Shown: positions 1 to 12,263, counted from the stretch's first letter. The stretch: DNA of 64,000 nt from Cryphonectria parasitica EP155 (GCF_011745365.1 NW_024468918.1:1229731-1293730); one strand, 5' to 3'. Numbers and translations are program-made. The notes: generated by a model not told the origin, from the sequence alone.

Positions 1-2224
1 TTATGGTGGCCATGGGCCGGCTGGACGAGCCTGTGCAGGAGCTGGGCAACGAGTGCGGCGGCGTCGTCACCCGTGTCGGCGCCCTGGCGGCCCAGCAGAG
101 TGGACTGCGTGTTGGCGACCGTGTGTGCGCCCTGACCTTCCACGGCCACTTTTCTGGCCGGGTGCGCGTGCCATGGACTTCTGTGGCGCGCATTCCCGAT
201 CACATATCGTTTGAGGAGGCGGCCTCTATAGGCAACACGTATGTCACGGCACACTGTGCCCTCGTCGAGGCCGCGCGTGCTGAGGCTGGCGAGACGGTGC
301 TGGTGCATGCTGCCGCGGGCGGTGTCGGCCAGGCTTGCATTGCCCTGGCCCAGAGCAGGGGCGTCGAGGTCTTTGCTACTGTCGGCACTCTCGAGAAGCG
401 CCAGTTTCTGGTCACTACCTATGGCATCCCTGACGACCACATCTTCTCGAGCCGTGATGCCTCGTTCGCCCCACGCCTCCTTGCTGCCACGGGCGGCCGT
501 GGTGTGGACATTATTGTGAACTCGCTCGCCGGGAGCCTCCTCGATGAGAGCTGGCACCTGCTCGCCCCCTACGGCCGCTTTGTCGAGATTGGGAAGCAGG
601 ACATCCATCGCAACAAGTCGCTTGACATGGAGCCCTTCCGCAAAGCCCTGTCCTTTGTGCATGTCGACGTGATTCACCTGGTCGACTACAAGCCCAGAGC
701 TACTCAGCGCATCCTGCAGGACGTGATTCGCATGGTAGGCGACGGCACCATCCAGAACAGGACTCCAATCACATCTTTTTCGCTGTCCGACATTGCACGT
801 GCATTCCGAGTAATGCAGGCCGGGAAGCACATTGGCAAGATTGTGATTGTGCCCGGGCCTGAGGATCGCGTTAAGGTATGTTCAGTTTTCTTTTTCCCCT
901 TTCTCTAAACAACAACAGCAACAACAAAATCTTTACCTCAAATTCGCATTCAGTCCTGTCTAACCCATCTTCAGACCGCGCCCCCACTGCTCGTCACCGA
1001 ACTCGCCTCCGATGCCACATTCCTCGTGGTGGGTGGCCTCAGCGGAATTGGCCAATCCATCTCGCGCTGGCTTATCGACCATGGAGCCAAGAGCCTCCTT
1101 CTGGTGTCACGGAACGCACTGTCGAGGCCCGGGAGTGTCCAGTTCGGCCTGGAGCTTGCAGCTGCAGGTGGCGGTGCAGAGGTCACCATTCGAGATTGTG
1201 ATATTAGCGACAAAGCCATGCTGGCCGCTCTGCTCGAGGAACACCGGTCTTCTGGCAGGCCGCCTATTCGTGGTGTCATTCACAGTGGCATGGTCTTGGA
1301 CGTAAGTAATCGATCCCTCTGTATCCTGCATAAGAAGCCCCAAACTTGAGTTCTGTCATGTTGTTACTGACACGAGAAAACCTGGGTCAACAGGACTCGG
1401 TGCTCGAGCGTATGACCTACGCCCAGTGGTGCAGCGCGACCAAGCCCAAGATCGAGGGTACACGGAACCTGGACGAGGCTTTTGGGGACGCACTGGACTT
1501 TTTCATTGTCCTGTCGTCGGCCAATGGCGTGCTGGGCTGCACCTCGCAAGCCAACTATGCCGCCGGCGGCACGTATCAGGATGCTCTAGTGCGACGGCGG
1601 GCAGCACTTGGGCGTGCAGGCGTTGTGCTCGATCTGGGGCTCGTCAACTCGGTAGGCTTCGTCGCTGAGACAGCCGGCGTCAAGGACCGCCTCGTCCGTA
1701 GTGGCGGACACCGCCCGCTCGAGGAGGCCGAGGTGCTGGCCCTGGTGGCCTACGCCATCCGCAACCCTCGCCGGACTCCGAGAACCGCCCAGATCGCCGC
1801 CGGTATCACGGGTGCCGCCCTCGCCGACGGAGAGCCACGGTTCGCCGCCCTGTCGAGCCCGTCTTTGTCGGCCGACGGCACTGGGTCGGCAGGACACGAA
1901 GCCGTCACGGCTCTAGCCTTGCACGAGCAGATAGCGCAAGCCTCGTCTGCCGCCGAGGCTGTGATTGCCGTGCAGCAGGCCGTGGTGGCCAAACTAGCAG
2001 ACATGTTTGTCATGCCCGAGGCCGACATCGATCCTGCCCAGCCCTTGTCCCGGTACGGCGTCGACTCGCTGGTCGCTGTCGAGCTGCGCAACTGGCTGGT
2101 GCCGCGCGCTCGCATAGAAATGAGCATCTTTGATCTTCTGGGAAGCTCCTCGTTGACTGGTCTGGCTGGCAAGGTCGTGCAGAGGAGCAGTGCTGCGCCG
2201 CATGCCGAGATTTCTACATCATGA
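1..2224 (+). CDS. Highly reducing polyketide synthase, C-terminal part (ER-KR-ACP), cut by window edge
   Basis: Three exons fit: 1-875, 975-1301 and 1394-2224 (introns 876-974 and 1302-1393; the second junction is phase 0). Exon 1 is an enoylreductase of the MDR type with the nucleotide-binding run AAAGGVGQA. Exons 2-3 hold a ketoreductase (VVGGLSGIGQ cofactor loop, VLSS catalytic Ser, QANYAAGG with the catalytic Tyr). The end is an acyl carrier protein whose GVDSLVAVEL motif carries the phosphopantetheine Ser (codon near 2066). It stops after the ACP with no thioesterase, as is usual for fungal HR-PKSs. KS, AT and DH must lie left of the window. The position four after the KR Tyr, often Asn in PKS KRs, is Gly here. 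It would build a reduced polyketide chain in the cytosol. The class is certain; the product is unknown. Confidence 0.93.
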
Positions 2225-3049
2225 CCATCGCTGTGGCCTTCTCCAGTTGCATGTGGCATGTCAGCTGGTCCGCTTGATGTATGTACAGGTTTTGTCAGCA
2301 GAGTGACTGGAAATAAACACCTATTGTCCCCCAATTCGTAGCAATACATTTCATTTTATCTCTACATTTAACAGTACCAAGAAAATTGCACGATATGACA
2401 TGGTGTCTTTTCTTTCTTTTTCTTGTCTTCCCCATATAGCATTTCAATTACAGCTAAATATGTTGTATGCTATTATATCCGAAGTGTGGTGGTCTATATT
2501 GTAGGCGCAGTTCCAAAATCAAAACGCAAAACTCTTTACGTGAAGCATAAACAGTTACTTATCTTCTGTGAGGGATAAGTTGATCAAAGTTGACATGCCT
2601 GGGTTGGAGGGCCAAGGTCGACGTGTATCGGTACCAATCTTGTTTCACTCGTGATTCTGGCGTTCATCTCTACAGTAAGAGCACCTTATCAGATTGTGTG
2701 ATGGTAAGCCTCCGGTGATTACCAGATGCGTAGTTCCACCGGGGTTGTAGTGAATCTATTCCGCGCATAAATTTAGTTATGTGGTCAGTTCATTTACCAT
2801 TTAATGCATATTTCTTGAATATATTATGCCTGTATTCAATTACTGGTGCCGTACACCAGACTTCCTCTGCAGCCGTCATATTTCTTTCCACAAGCGCCGC
2901 TGCTGTCATCAGGACCCGCTTCTTTTTGCTCAATACTTTACTGAAATCCCAAATTTGAGTCGGCCAAGCCCTTCCTGTCCTTCAGAAACTTTCCTGTGTG
3001 CGTTGCAAAGATCTTGCAGATAGCCTTGACCCCAAAGTTAGGAGGTGTA
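2225..3049. other. Intergenic, HR-PKS 3' side and P450 promoter
   Basis: No convincing gene is visible. The first ~120 bases are AT-rich trailer sequence. The rest should contain the promoter of the P450 that starts at 3050. Confidence 0.5.
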
Positions 3050-5094
3050 ATGATGCCTCAGACGCTCCTCCAGAGAGTCTTCAATATGGAGGTGGATCAG
3101 TTGCTACTCCAGCACCGATGGTCAACTGCGGTAGTCTTGCTGCTTCTTGTCCCTGTCTTCACCTTCATCACCACCTCACTCATCTCATGGGCGGGCTTCC
3201 ACAGCAGGCGCGAAGGCCGTGAGCCTCCCTTGAAGCCATACTGGATACCACTGCTCGGGGATTGGTATGGGTTTATCCTCCACCCAAAGAACCTCCTGGA
3301 GAGCGTCTGGTGCGTACCATCTATACCTGCCATGACTGACCACCACCAAGCTTGTCTGCTTCGTTTCACTGCCATGACTGACCAAGTCCGGGGTCGCTCA
3401 CTTTAGCCGTCGCTATGGAAATTATACGTCTGTCACGGTTCGCCTGGGCCCGGCCAAGGCGTACATCATGCTCCAGCCCCAGACTTTTGCACCTCTGTTG
3501 AGAGATTACAAGAAGTGTACCAACAAGATGTTCTCGGTCTTGACCATGCAACAGCTGTGTGGTACACCAAGACACGGACTCGGTTCGTATCCCTGCCTTT
3601 GTTCTATCGAGACGATGACTGACCAGAGAGCTAGGCATCTACAAGAATGATAACAGCAGCATTGGCGTCAACCCTCTCCCGGGCACGAATGTTCCTCCCC
3701 ACCTGCGCATATGGCGACACCAGCACGAGAGCAATCATCGCTTCCTACAGGGTGCCAATCTCAAGGAGTTCCATGAGCGCATTGTTCAGAATCTGTCCGC
3801 CGAGCTGGCGAGCGTGAACCCTTCGGACCCCATCGACTCAGGCGAGTGGGCCACGCACTCGGATTTCTACACCTGGTGGACGCACAAACTGATGACGGCA
3901 TCCATCACGGCCATGTGCGGCCCGCATATGCTGCGCCTGAACCCGGAGTTCATCGCCGACTTCTGGGTCTACATGGATGCGTGGCCGACCCTTTCCAAGT
4001 TCTATCCACGGTGGCTAGCCCCAGCAGCGTATACGGCGCGAGATCGTGTGGTGAAGGCCATCATGGTCTGGCATGCATATGCACGCCAACACTCGGATTG
4101 CAGAGTGAATGGGCCAACAGACCCCTCCTGGGATGAGTACTGGGGAAGCACGTGGCTGAAGGTACGCCAGCAGTGGGGCCAAGACTCTGGGAAGATGGAC
4201 CACGAGGTCTTGGCCTGTGAGGATCTTGCCTTGATAGTCGCGTGAGTGGTTTCTTCTCTCTTCCTCTTCACTTTTTCTTCTTCTTGCGCTTCTCCGTTCT
4301 CTCTCATCCACGGTCCTGTATCTGAACTTAGACCTACCGGTCTGCCCAGTGCGCACGCCAACGTCATGCCCTCCTGCTTCTGGAACCTGGTAGAGATCTA
4401 CAGTGACCCAGACCTACTTGCACGACTTCAGCCCGTGCTGGACGCGTGCATAGACAGATCCCAAAGCGACAATCGAGTTCCAAGTCTGCCGCTCCGTTTT
4501 GATACCAATCCAGCTCTCTCGTCACCGCTTGCCCAGTCCGTCTACGCCGAGGTACAGCGCATGCGCGTCAGCATGTTTCACAACCGTTCCCCATCGTTGG
4601 TTGACTACAGGCTGGGCCCTTTTACTCTGCGCAAGGGTGCGCTCGTTATGGTGCCGACTGCGGTGGCCTCCAACTGCACCGAGCTATGGGGCAAGACACG
4701 GACGTCACGGCCGCTTGACGTGTTCTGGGCGGACCGGTTCCTTGTGATGGAGAAGAAACAGGAGAGCGCCGGAGAAGAGACATCAGATAGTCCTCTGGTC
4801 CAAAATGCCCTGAAGCCCGAGGAGGAGCCAGTGAGGTTCTCGACTGAAGGTCTTGACGGGGCCGCCTGGATTCCCTATGGAGGCGGTGCATTTACTTGTC
4901 CTGGAAGGCACCTCGCCAAGCTAGAGATTATCAGCAGTGCTGCACTGTTTGCAGCATATTTCGATCTGGAGCTCGTCAACGGCGTTCCACCCATGGACGA
5001 TCGCTTCTTTGGGCTGGGGACGCAGCCCCCTAGAGGCAAGGTTCCTGTGCGGATTCGACGTAAACTCGGTGCTCTCAAGCCTGCGGTGGTATGA
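3050..5094 (+). CDS. Cytochrome P450, CYP7/CYP8-like
   Basis: Exons 3050-3309, 3407-3582, 3635-4241 and 4350-5094 join in phase to give 595 aa. Starts at 3050, 3053 or a later Met are possible. A membrane anchor lies near residues 20-45 (VVLLLLVPVFTFITT). ExxR is EVQR. The heme loop is PYGGGAFTCPGRHLAK with the Cys ligand near residue 531. The I-helix reads VAAHANVMPSCFW instead of the usual AGxDTT: the oxygen-activating Thr is absent and an Asn precedes a Pro two residues on. That pattern is known from CYP7 and CYP8 (sterol 7-hydroxylase, prostacyclin synthase) families. It is probably an ER-bound oxidase acting on the cluster metabolite, possibly a rearrangement catalyst rather than a simple hydroxylase (inference). 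It follows the HR-PKS on the same strand. Confidence 0.88.
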
Positions 5095-5775
5095 CATGTT
5101 AATAAATAAGGAAATAAGACGCTGCAGATCGGGAATCGGAAACGTTGGCGCTTATAGATGAACATCTATGGTTTCACCTTTCTTCATTTCAAGATACAAT
5201 GTCAATCTTCCTAAGGTGATGGACAAATGTTGTTGTACTGAAATGGTATTGGGCTCATTCTTTCATACTTTCTCTTTACCAGAGAAGAACAAGGAGAAAA
5301 CCATAATTGATCAAGGAACGAAAAATCTATGAGTCCAACTTTTGATGCAGCTATATAGGGCCTCAACTGGGAATAGTCACTCCTTTAAGCTGTTGCATAG
5401 CATATGCTCCCTCTCGCTTGTTCCCTGATACATAGGCCACTGTAAAGCGAATTCCTACTTTAGGAAGGGATAGACCAGTCTGACTTATCGATAACTTTAT
5501 CCCAACCACCATTTACCCATATTATGATGAGAGCAAGTGTTTGACAGTAGCTGTGTAAATGAAGAAAAGTCTGTTATTAGGACCAACTTTATATTTATTT
5601 AGTTCAGCTCCTCTATAAGAAGAAGCCTCTCGGACAGTGTCGGTCGCCTTGTTTTCGAGCTGTTAAGGAGATGGGGGACATCCTTGCCGTATAAGGAGAA
5701 CGGACCACAGTATAATTCAAAGAAGGTTGCTAAGCATGATGTGGATATTATGTGGGCGATCGTCTTAAGTCAGCT

Positions 5776-5796
5776 GAGAGAGAGAGAGAGAGAGAG
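5776..5796. repeat. GA dinucleotide microsatellite
   Basis: About ten uninterrupted GA units are read directly in the sequence. Confidence 0.85.
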
Positions 5797-5923
5797 CCTG
5801 AGAGGGAAAAGGTGTGTTGCACTATAGCAAGGTACATATAGATGGCCTCACCAAAGGAACTGAAGGATCCAGCGGAAGGATTCTCTAGTTTGACTTTAAA
5901 GATTGATTATCTTTAGAGTGGAC

Positions 5924-5949
5924 GGGGTTTGGGGGGGTGGGGGGGGGGG
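5924..5949 (+). repeat. G-run cluster, possible G-quadruplex
   Basis: Runs of 4, 7 and 11 G are separated by TTT and T. The run lengths could fold as a G-quadruplex on the + strand. Long G runs are also prone to assembly error. Confidence 0.6.
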
Positions 5950-6358
5950 TCCAATCTGACTATCTATGAAGCTGTATAGGTTATAGCCATTTCTAGTTAC
6001 TTGTGGATGATCATTTCTTTTAGGTGGCGTATGTATTCACTTTCTTGTACTGCTCGTTAGCTCTGGAGACTCACTTGAGAGTTGAACTGCATTTTGAATC
6101 CGCAATCCTTGGCTGAATGGGTTGCTAAGTGAACACGCAGTTCGAGAAGCTAATTATAGCATCATGAGGGAGAAGTTAATCTGTCCTATCACCTAGCGCT
6201 ACATTATATTCCCTTAAATGATGGAAACCACCATAACAAGCCCATATAACCGACTAACAATTTCAGACAAACTTCGTCCTGACATGAATATGAAAAGAAA
6301 CACGAGTAAATATTGAAGCACTCAGCGCCGGTAAGGTGGACCAGACTGTTAACGCTGC

Positions 6359-7574
6359 CTAGTCCCACTTCTTCAGCTCAGCATCAGTCCACTCCCAGAG
6401 CTTTTTGGATATATTCTTGTCGGTGCTGTGCTTGGAAGACATCTTGGACAAGAGGCCGACTGGCTCGTACAAGACACCAGGGACGATCTTGTCCCTGGGC
6501 GCGGCGACACACCACAGCTGGCTGTAGGCCCCCTCTTCGGTCTTGATATACCCTCCCTGGGTCAGCTGTGCCGAGAGCCAGCTAAACCCAACCTTGAACG
6601 CGGAGTGGTTGCGTACCAGGCCGGTTGCCACCATACCAGGCGTCACACTCACGCTCAGAATGGCCGGGTACCGCTCAGCCAGCTCTCGGGCGAGAAGCAG
6701 GTCAGCCAGCTTGCTCTGGCCGTAGCGCATGATGCCACCCATGAGGAGGAAGTTGTTCTGAACCGTCTTGAGCTTGTCAAAGGCGATGGGCCCGGCACGA
6801 AAGGCCGCGCTGGTCAACACGATGATCCTTACATCGGCGCTCGGCTGTGTGGTGGCGGTGCGCTCCAGCAACGGCAGCAGCCGGCGCACGAGCAGCGCGT
6901 GGCTCATGTAGTTGACGCCAAACTGCAGCTCATAGCCGTCCTTGGTCAGCCCCCGGCGCGACGTCCATGATTCCTGCGTTAGCCATGAGCACATCCAGTC
7001 GCGACTGCTCGGCGAGCACCGTGTCCGCTGCCGACCGCACCGAGGCCAGGCTGGTGAAGTCACACTCGAGGAAACGCAGCTTTGTGTGACTGCCCGATGC
7101 GGTAACTTCCTTGATGACCTTGTCGGCTGCTTCGGCGCTGCGGCCGGTAAAATAGATGTGCGAGGGATTGTGCCGCGCGAGGTGAGTAACGGATTGTTGT
7201 CCGAGGCCGGCCGTTCCTGTACGTGAGTGTATAAGCATGCTGGTAACTCGCGGAAACAAAATGTGCCGCACTCTCCCAAAACAGATAAATCCCGTCCCGG
7301 AAGGGCACAGCGTATGGAAAAGCACGTGCCGGCAGCCTTGTTCCGTGTTTGGTGTGGGGACTAAGCAAGGGCATCCTGCGTGGAAGCGTGCTCGCAAGGG
7401 GAAAGAAAGGGTGGGGGGGAGGAGGGTACGAAGGCTCGCTCCTTGAGGAACATGCAATAGTGGGCTTTCGACACGAGAGAGACGCGTCAAGGACCAGAAC
7501 TTACCCCCAGTGACCAAGATAACCTTTCCGCTGAGGTCAGGGATATCTCTTGCAGGATCGAACTTGGAGGACAT
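6359..7574 (-). pseudogene. Short-chain dehydrogenase/reductase with a 1-nt frameshift
   Basis: Exon 1 is 7574-7505 and exon 2 is 7216-6359. The start is chosen at the Met 10 residues before DIPDLSGKVILVTGG. The spliced length is 928 nt, one more than a multiple of three; without the extra base the family-length product is about 308 aa. Classical SDR motifs are present: TGGTAGLG cofactor loop completed across the intron, NAG(I), catalytic Ser in VLTSAA and YGQSK (YxxxK). Family fit moves from one frame to the next at a run of five C at 6950-6954 (five G on the coding strand), so a one-base insertion there breaks the frame just after NAGIMDVAPG. This is either a real lesion or a homopolymer consensus error. 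It resembles retinol dehydrogenase/WWOX-type fungal SDRs; its role would be carbonyl or alcohol tailoring. Confidence 0.8.
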
Positions 7575-8303
7575 GCTGGGTAGCTGCAGCAACGATTTCG
7601 TGCTATTCCAAGTTGTGGACGTTGTGGTATATGGTAAAGCGAGCTCCAAAATGCGGTACTGAGGTAATAGTGGTGATCACTAAGTCCCCTGTAAGCGATA
7701 AGGAAGGATGAAGACTCATGCAGGCTCGCGGCGGGCTATAATACTTCTTAAAAAGTAGGTCTCTCATTGTTGGCCGGACCAATGTCTCGCGGGAGCGGGA
7801 TTCGGGTCGGGCAAAAAGTTTGGCTCATTATCTGCTGCCAGCTCCTTTGAAATGCAAGCATGACACCGGTCCTATCGCGTACGCTCTTCCTCCTACTCCT
7901 CCTTAGTTCAGTAACTCCTCTTGGTTTAGTAACGATTCCCGGATTTCACATGTTGCATAGCGTTTACTGCCTGATCGCACAATTCTTCTGGACTGTGTTA
8001 TAGCTGTGATTTCACGAGGCCGGACACTGCCTTATCGTTGGATCACTGTAAAACTAATTATCTGAAATCCTACCACTACAGTTTCCCACTGCTGTTAGTC
8101 CACATACAAGCACTTCCCCACTGAAATTTATATTACAAAGGATCACAGCATCGGGCCAGTTACGTAGTGTTTGGTAATGCTGCTTCACAGTAGTCTTCGC
8201 GTATTTTAAGCAGCCCAAATCGTTCATGATCATCAAGTGCTCACTTCCTGAAGCTTCCCTAGCTTCCAGTCTATATTCCAGCTGTCTACCAAACCCCGGC
8301 AAC
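7575..8303. promoter_or_regulatory. Divergent promoter region between SDR and Zn2Cys6 regulator
   Basis: This 729-bp spacer separates the - strand SDR start and the + strand regulator start, so both promoters must lie here. I saw no TCG(N5)CGA AflR-type site by eye. A short stretch 8054-8225 is open on the - strand but has no recognisable protein features. Confidence 0.5.
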
Positions 8304-9815
8304 ATGATCAGTCCTCGAAAGAATGGGGGCCCCATGTTTGTATACCAGACAATCGATCCGGCCACCGCAAGGTTGGTGGTACACCAGGCCTGCACCAGCT
8401 GCCGAGCCAAAAAGGTGAGTTAACAAACATTCCCTGGCAATCAAGTCTTCATGTGGCTTCAGTCCCTAACTGAATTTTTCTGCAACTAGGTCCGGTGCAC
8501 ACGCGAGAAAACCGGATGTCGTCGATGTCGAACCCTCTCGCGGCCCTGCGTATACGACCCGCCAGGGCCCAAGGCCTCAGGACATAAGAGAAAGCAGGGA
8601 AGCCAAGACTCGGGAACGGCTTCGAGCAAGACCAAAGATAAAGCCCAGACGGGCGCTCCTGCACAAGATCTACCTCCTTCCAACAGCGAGGGCACCAATA
8701 TTATCGCCACAGAGCCGTCCTTTCCAGACGTTCTGAGGACCGAGGGAGAACTTAGGAGCTGTTTCCATGACTTGGGAGACCAGATACCCATGTCGTCATC
8801 AATGAGTCTTGCCCTGAAGTCAGCAGCCCCCCTTCATGAACCTGGGGGCAAGGCAGCGTCTGGCTCCTCTGGGTTGCAGCAGTGGTCATTGCCCTCTCCC
8901 GAGTTCATAGACGCCGTCCCAGGTTCAGCTATAGACATGTGCTTTTGGCCCGGAAGTGATGACGTCTCCTTCTTCATGAATACATCAGAGCCTACACTGC
9001 TAAGCCCAGCCCTGTCCTCCACGCCTACGTCATTGTTCAGATTCAATAACGACGTGCTGGGCCGAGGGCCTGTGTCTGGTGCTGGTGATGACAACGGATC
9101 GGCCCCGCCGCTGGGAGGCCAGGAGGGTGGGCATCATAAGGAAGACAAGCTCCAGGCGTTATTCGAACAGCCAGACCAATCTGAGCCTCACCTCTTGTCA
9201 GAAACGGACCTTCTCTTCCTGGGATCTGACCATAGCGGGGCTTCCAAGGACGCCGCCTCAGCACCAGTCTCTGCCACCGGAACGCCTTCACCTCGGGCGT
9301 GCCAGTGTCTTCAGAACGTTGTACTCCTGATCGAAGAGCTCGAGTCAGAGGGAAACACCGTATCGACCCGCACCATAGACACATGGCTGGCATCGCTGAA
9401 GGAGTCGCTCCGCTGCGTGGAGGCGATGCTGCGGTGCGCCTCGTGCGGGGACAGACCTGAGAACATGACCATCTTGACCTTCCTGACCGACAGGATTATG
9501 TCGTCGTGTGAGCGCCACATTGATGCATACTTGGATAGTGCTGGGCCGGGCTCCCGATCCACCGGGGGGATACAGAACCGGCGGTCATCGCACCACTCCT
9601 CAGCCGTTTATTTTGGCGAGTACATGGTGGAATCGCCGTATGAAACCGAGATCATAGTCAGGAACCTCATCGTGTGGCAGTTGCGGACTTTCAACGCCAG
9701 AATCAACGATATGAAGGATGTATCGGCTACGGTCAACATGGACTCACTCTTTCGCAAAGTCACGTCGACAAAAAGGCGCATCGCGACATTGGTGAGCAGG
9801 CTGAAATCGGAGTAG
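8304..9815 (+). CDS. Zn2Cys6 transcription factor, AflR-like
   Basis: Exon 1 is 8304-8414 and exon 2 is 8490-9815, giving 478 aa. An intron splits the zinc cluster between Lys37 and Val38. The binuclear cluster has Cys at 30, 33, 40, 47, 50 and 57 (C-x2-C-x6-C-x6-C-x2-C-x6-C). A basic linker (GHKRKQGSQ) follows. The middle is low-complexity Ser/Pro/Gly and acidic. The C-terminal part, from ACQCLQNVVLLIEELESE through the YFGEYMVES stretch, fits the aflatoxin-regulatory-protein type C-terminus. It is a nuclear DNA-binding activator, most likely the pathway-specific regulator of the neighbouring biosynthetic genes. It appears intact. The start could also be Met11. Confidence 0.85.
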
Positions 9816-10182
9816 GCTCGGTGTGTGCAAGATAAATCTTCATAACAAGCAGATGTGGACTTTTTGGCTTGGAGCAACTGCACCGTGCGCGCGTCGTAAG
9901 TAAATCATGTTGTGCTAAGATGGGCTCTCTTTTATGTGAAACGATATAAACGTATTGAACTAGACCACCCAGCACTAAGGTGAGAATAGAAGATAGATAC
10001 ATCTCAGGATTAGAATGTGTACTTGTCGCGATCAGAGATCTATTGTACCTCTATCATTAAGCTGGAGGTGCCCTCTGTATTGTAGACGTATGGAATCATA
10101 GGTTGTCTTATCGATTTCGTGCAAATGCCCGACCGAGTCAGACCAAACAGATGCTCGCAGCTCATGCTCCTCATACAAATAT
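9816..10182. other. Intergenic between convergent regulator and P450
   Basis: These 367 bases of 3'-flanking sequence show no gene. Confidence 0.5.
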
Positions 10183-12263
10183 CTAATTCACCGTGTTATA
10201 ATTTCTCTCCTCGAACAGCACGTGAACTGGGGCTTTCCACCACATCACATAGCACCGCGAGGTTGCCTCCCAGTCAAGGTCAGGATTGACCAGCCTTAAT
10301 TTATACCGGAAGAACATCTTGGCCAGACAGGATGTCATCTCCAGGTACGCGAAGCTACATAGGAGAACCAAATTAGTCAGATACTCAAGTCGAGACACAG
10401 CCCAGGAAACGGAATATGAGAACTCACTTTCGGCCAATACAAGCCCGATAACCCAAAGAGAAAGGCTGACTGGCTTCCTTGGTATCTGAACAATCAGCGT
10501 CGAGCCACCGCTCCGGCAGAAACGACATAGGATGGTGAAAGTAGCTGGGGTCATGTGTGACGGTCCACGCGCTGGTGTAGACCTCAGTCTCCATTTTATC
10601 TCTTTGTCAGCAGTTACTCAATTTAGGTGTTTTGTTTGTTTTCATCATAGTCGTGACTTTATCGCATGGGAAAAGACCCAGAACTCACTCCTTTCGGAAC
10701 CCAGACTTGATCAATTTCACACCCCGGAGAGACACGCGGGAAGCCCTGCGACCCAGGCGGGTGAATACGAAGCGCCTCGCTGATGACAGCTTGCAGGTAC
10801 GGTAGCTGCATAGCCGAGGTGGCATTAATCTCTTCGTATGATTTGTACTGTGTCAAAATCTCCTTTTCTAGCTTCTCCAGCGCAGCGGGTGTCTTGAGGA
10901 GGTAGTAGACAGCGGCCGCCAGACACGTTCCAGTCGTCTCGCCGCCCGCAATTCTATATGTACCCGTAAGTAACGTTTAGCTTATACCATCACCAATAAT
11001 CTTCTTGTGACGGGTATTTCGTCGTATCTGCGATGTGAAAGTACAGAAAACTCGAGACAAAAAGTAGATACAGCCTTACATCAGAGTCGAAGCGTGAGCC
11101 GTCATTTCCTCTTGCGAGACCTCACCGCTCCGGACCTTGTTCACAATATGTGTGAGGAAGTCTTGTCGCGGCTCCAGTGCGTCCAAACGCTTGTTCACCT
11201 TGGCACGGCTGTACATGGCATGCTCCTCTCTCACGGCGATGGTGAGAGAAGGCAATAACCATCGACCGATAGCGGCGAGAATCTTGATGCGTCGGAGGTT
11301 ATCGACAAGTGTCACCTCAAAAAGGTGTTTCAAGATAAGTTCCATCCACTGGTGGTGCTTTTCTAGAGAGAGCCGTAAGAAATCAGCCGCTTACGCCAAG
11401 TTTTTAGATAGGGTAGACTTGACATGACGAAGTTGAGCTCGTGAAATAGATTATACCAACCATTCTCAACGCAACCAAACCCCTCCCCAAATCCCATCTC
11501 TCCTAGAATATCAAAGGCTGCCATCTCTAACCACACGGCAACATCAATACCCTTGCCTCGGCTATCTTTGCTCAATGGGCCCAGCTTGTTGATGAAGCGG
11601 TCAAGACAAGCCTGGACGATGGGTTCCTGAGCTGCTAATGCTTTGGCTGAAAAGGCGGCAGTCAAGTTCTTCTTCTTGAGAGCATGCGTGGCTGGATCGC
11701 GTTCGGATCCAATACAACCTGTTTTATAGGCACCACCGAAGACATCGTAGAACTCGCCCTTGATCAGGTGCGCCGAGCCGGGCGGCGGGAAACCATAGAT
11801 AGCCTTCCATGACGCGGCCGAGGCAAAAGAGAGTTCGTTGGGCGACACGCGAAAGACAGGGCCTTGATGATATTCATATCAGAATGGTTTTTCTCATTGT
11901 GTTCCCTCTTCAGACCCTTGTACTTCCTTCTATCAGCTTGGAAGGTACATACCATATTTCCTATGCATATCTTGAATCACGCGGTGGGAGCGCCCGCGCA
12001 TTGTATGCCAGAATCGCCACAACTATAGATTTTCGTTCATTAGACCAAGCCTGAAGTGAATTATACCAAGTATAGAAATCCACTACCAGAGATGCCCGCG
12101 CCCAAAAAGGACCAGGGAATTTTGCCAGCGGGTGAAAACACAGATTGTACGTGACATGACAAAGCACCACAGCAGCAAGAACAGTGCCTAGGGCTTGCTG
12201 CCAGGTCCCAAGCTGATTTGTGGATTCCAGTCCAGGAAGAACCCAGTTATCGAGCCCTGCCAT
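10183..12263 (-). CDS. Cytochrome P450 (second), seven exons
   Basis: Exons on the - strand are 12263-12087, 12022-11953, 11862-11461, 11362-11080, 10953-10689, 10588-10428 and 10354-10183. All junctions keep phase and give 509 aa. An N-terminal anchor (TVLAAVVLCHVTYNLCF) is followed by HPLAKFPGP, the conserved hinge. The I-helix has IAGGETTGT (AGxET), ExxR is EALR, the PERF-like segment is PERW, and the heme loop FSLGYRACIGR has Cys near residue 449. All catalytic signatures are intact. The overall pattern resembles the trichothecene/aflatoxin-pathway (CYP58/CYP60-like) group; this finer placement is inference. It is an ER membrane monooxygenase, probably a tailoring enzyme for the local polyketide. 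Confidence 0.87.

Larger units (their letters stand above)
5095..6358. other. Intergenic region between convergent P450 and SDR genes
   Basis: No gene is recognised in these 1.26 kb. It contains two simple-sequence features listed separately, a GA microsatellite and a G-run cluster. Confidence 0.5.

Noticed and set aside
6930..7649. 239-codon ORF reading through the SDR intron
   Set aside because: It places 96 unrelated residues in the cofactor loop; splicing at GTAAGT/ACAG restores the SDR consensus.
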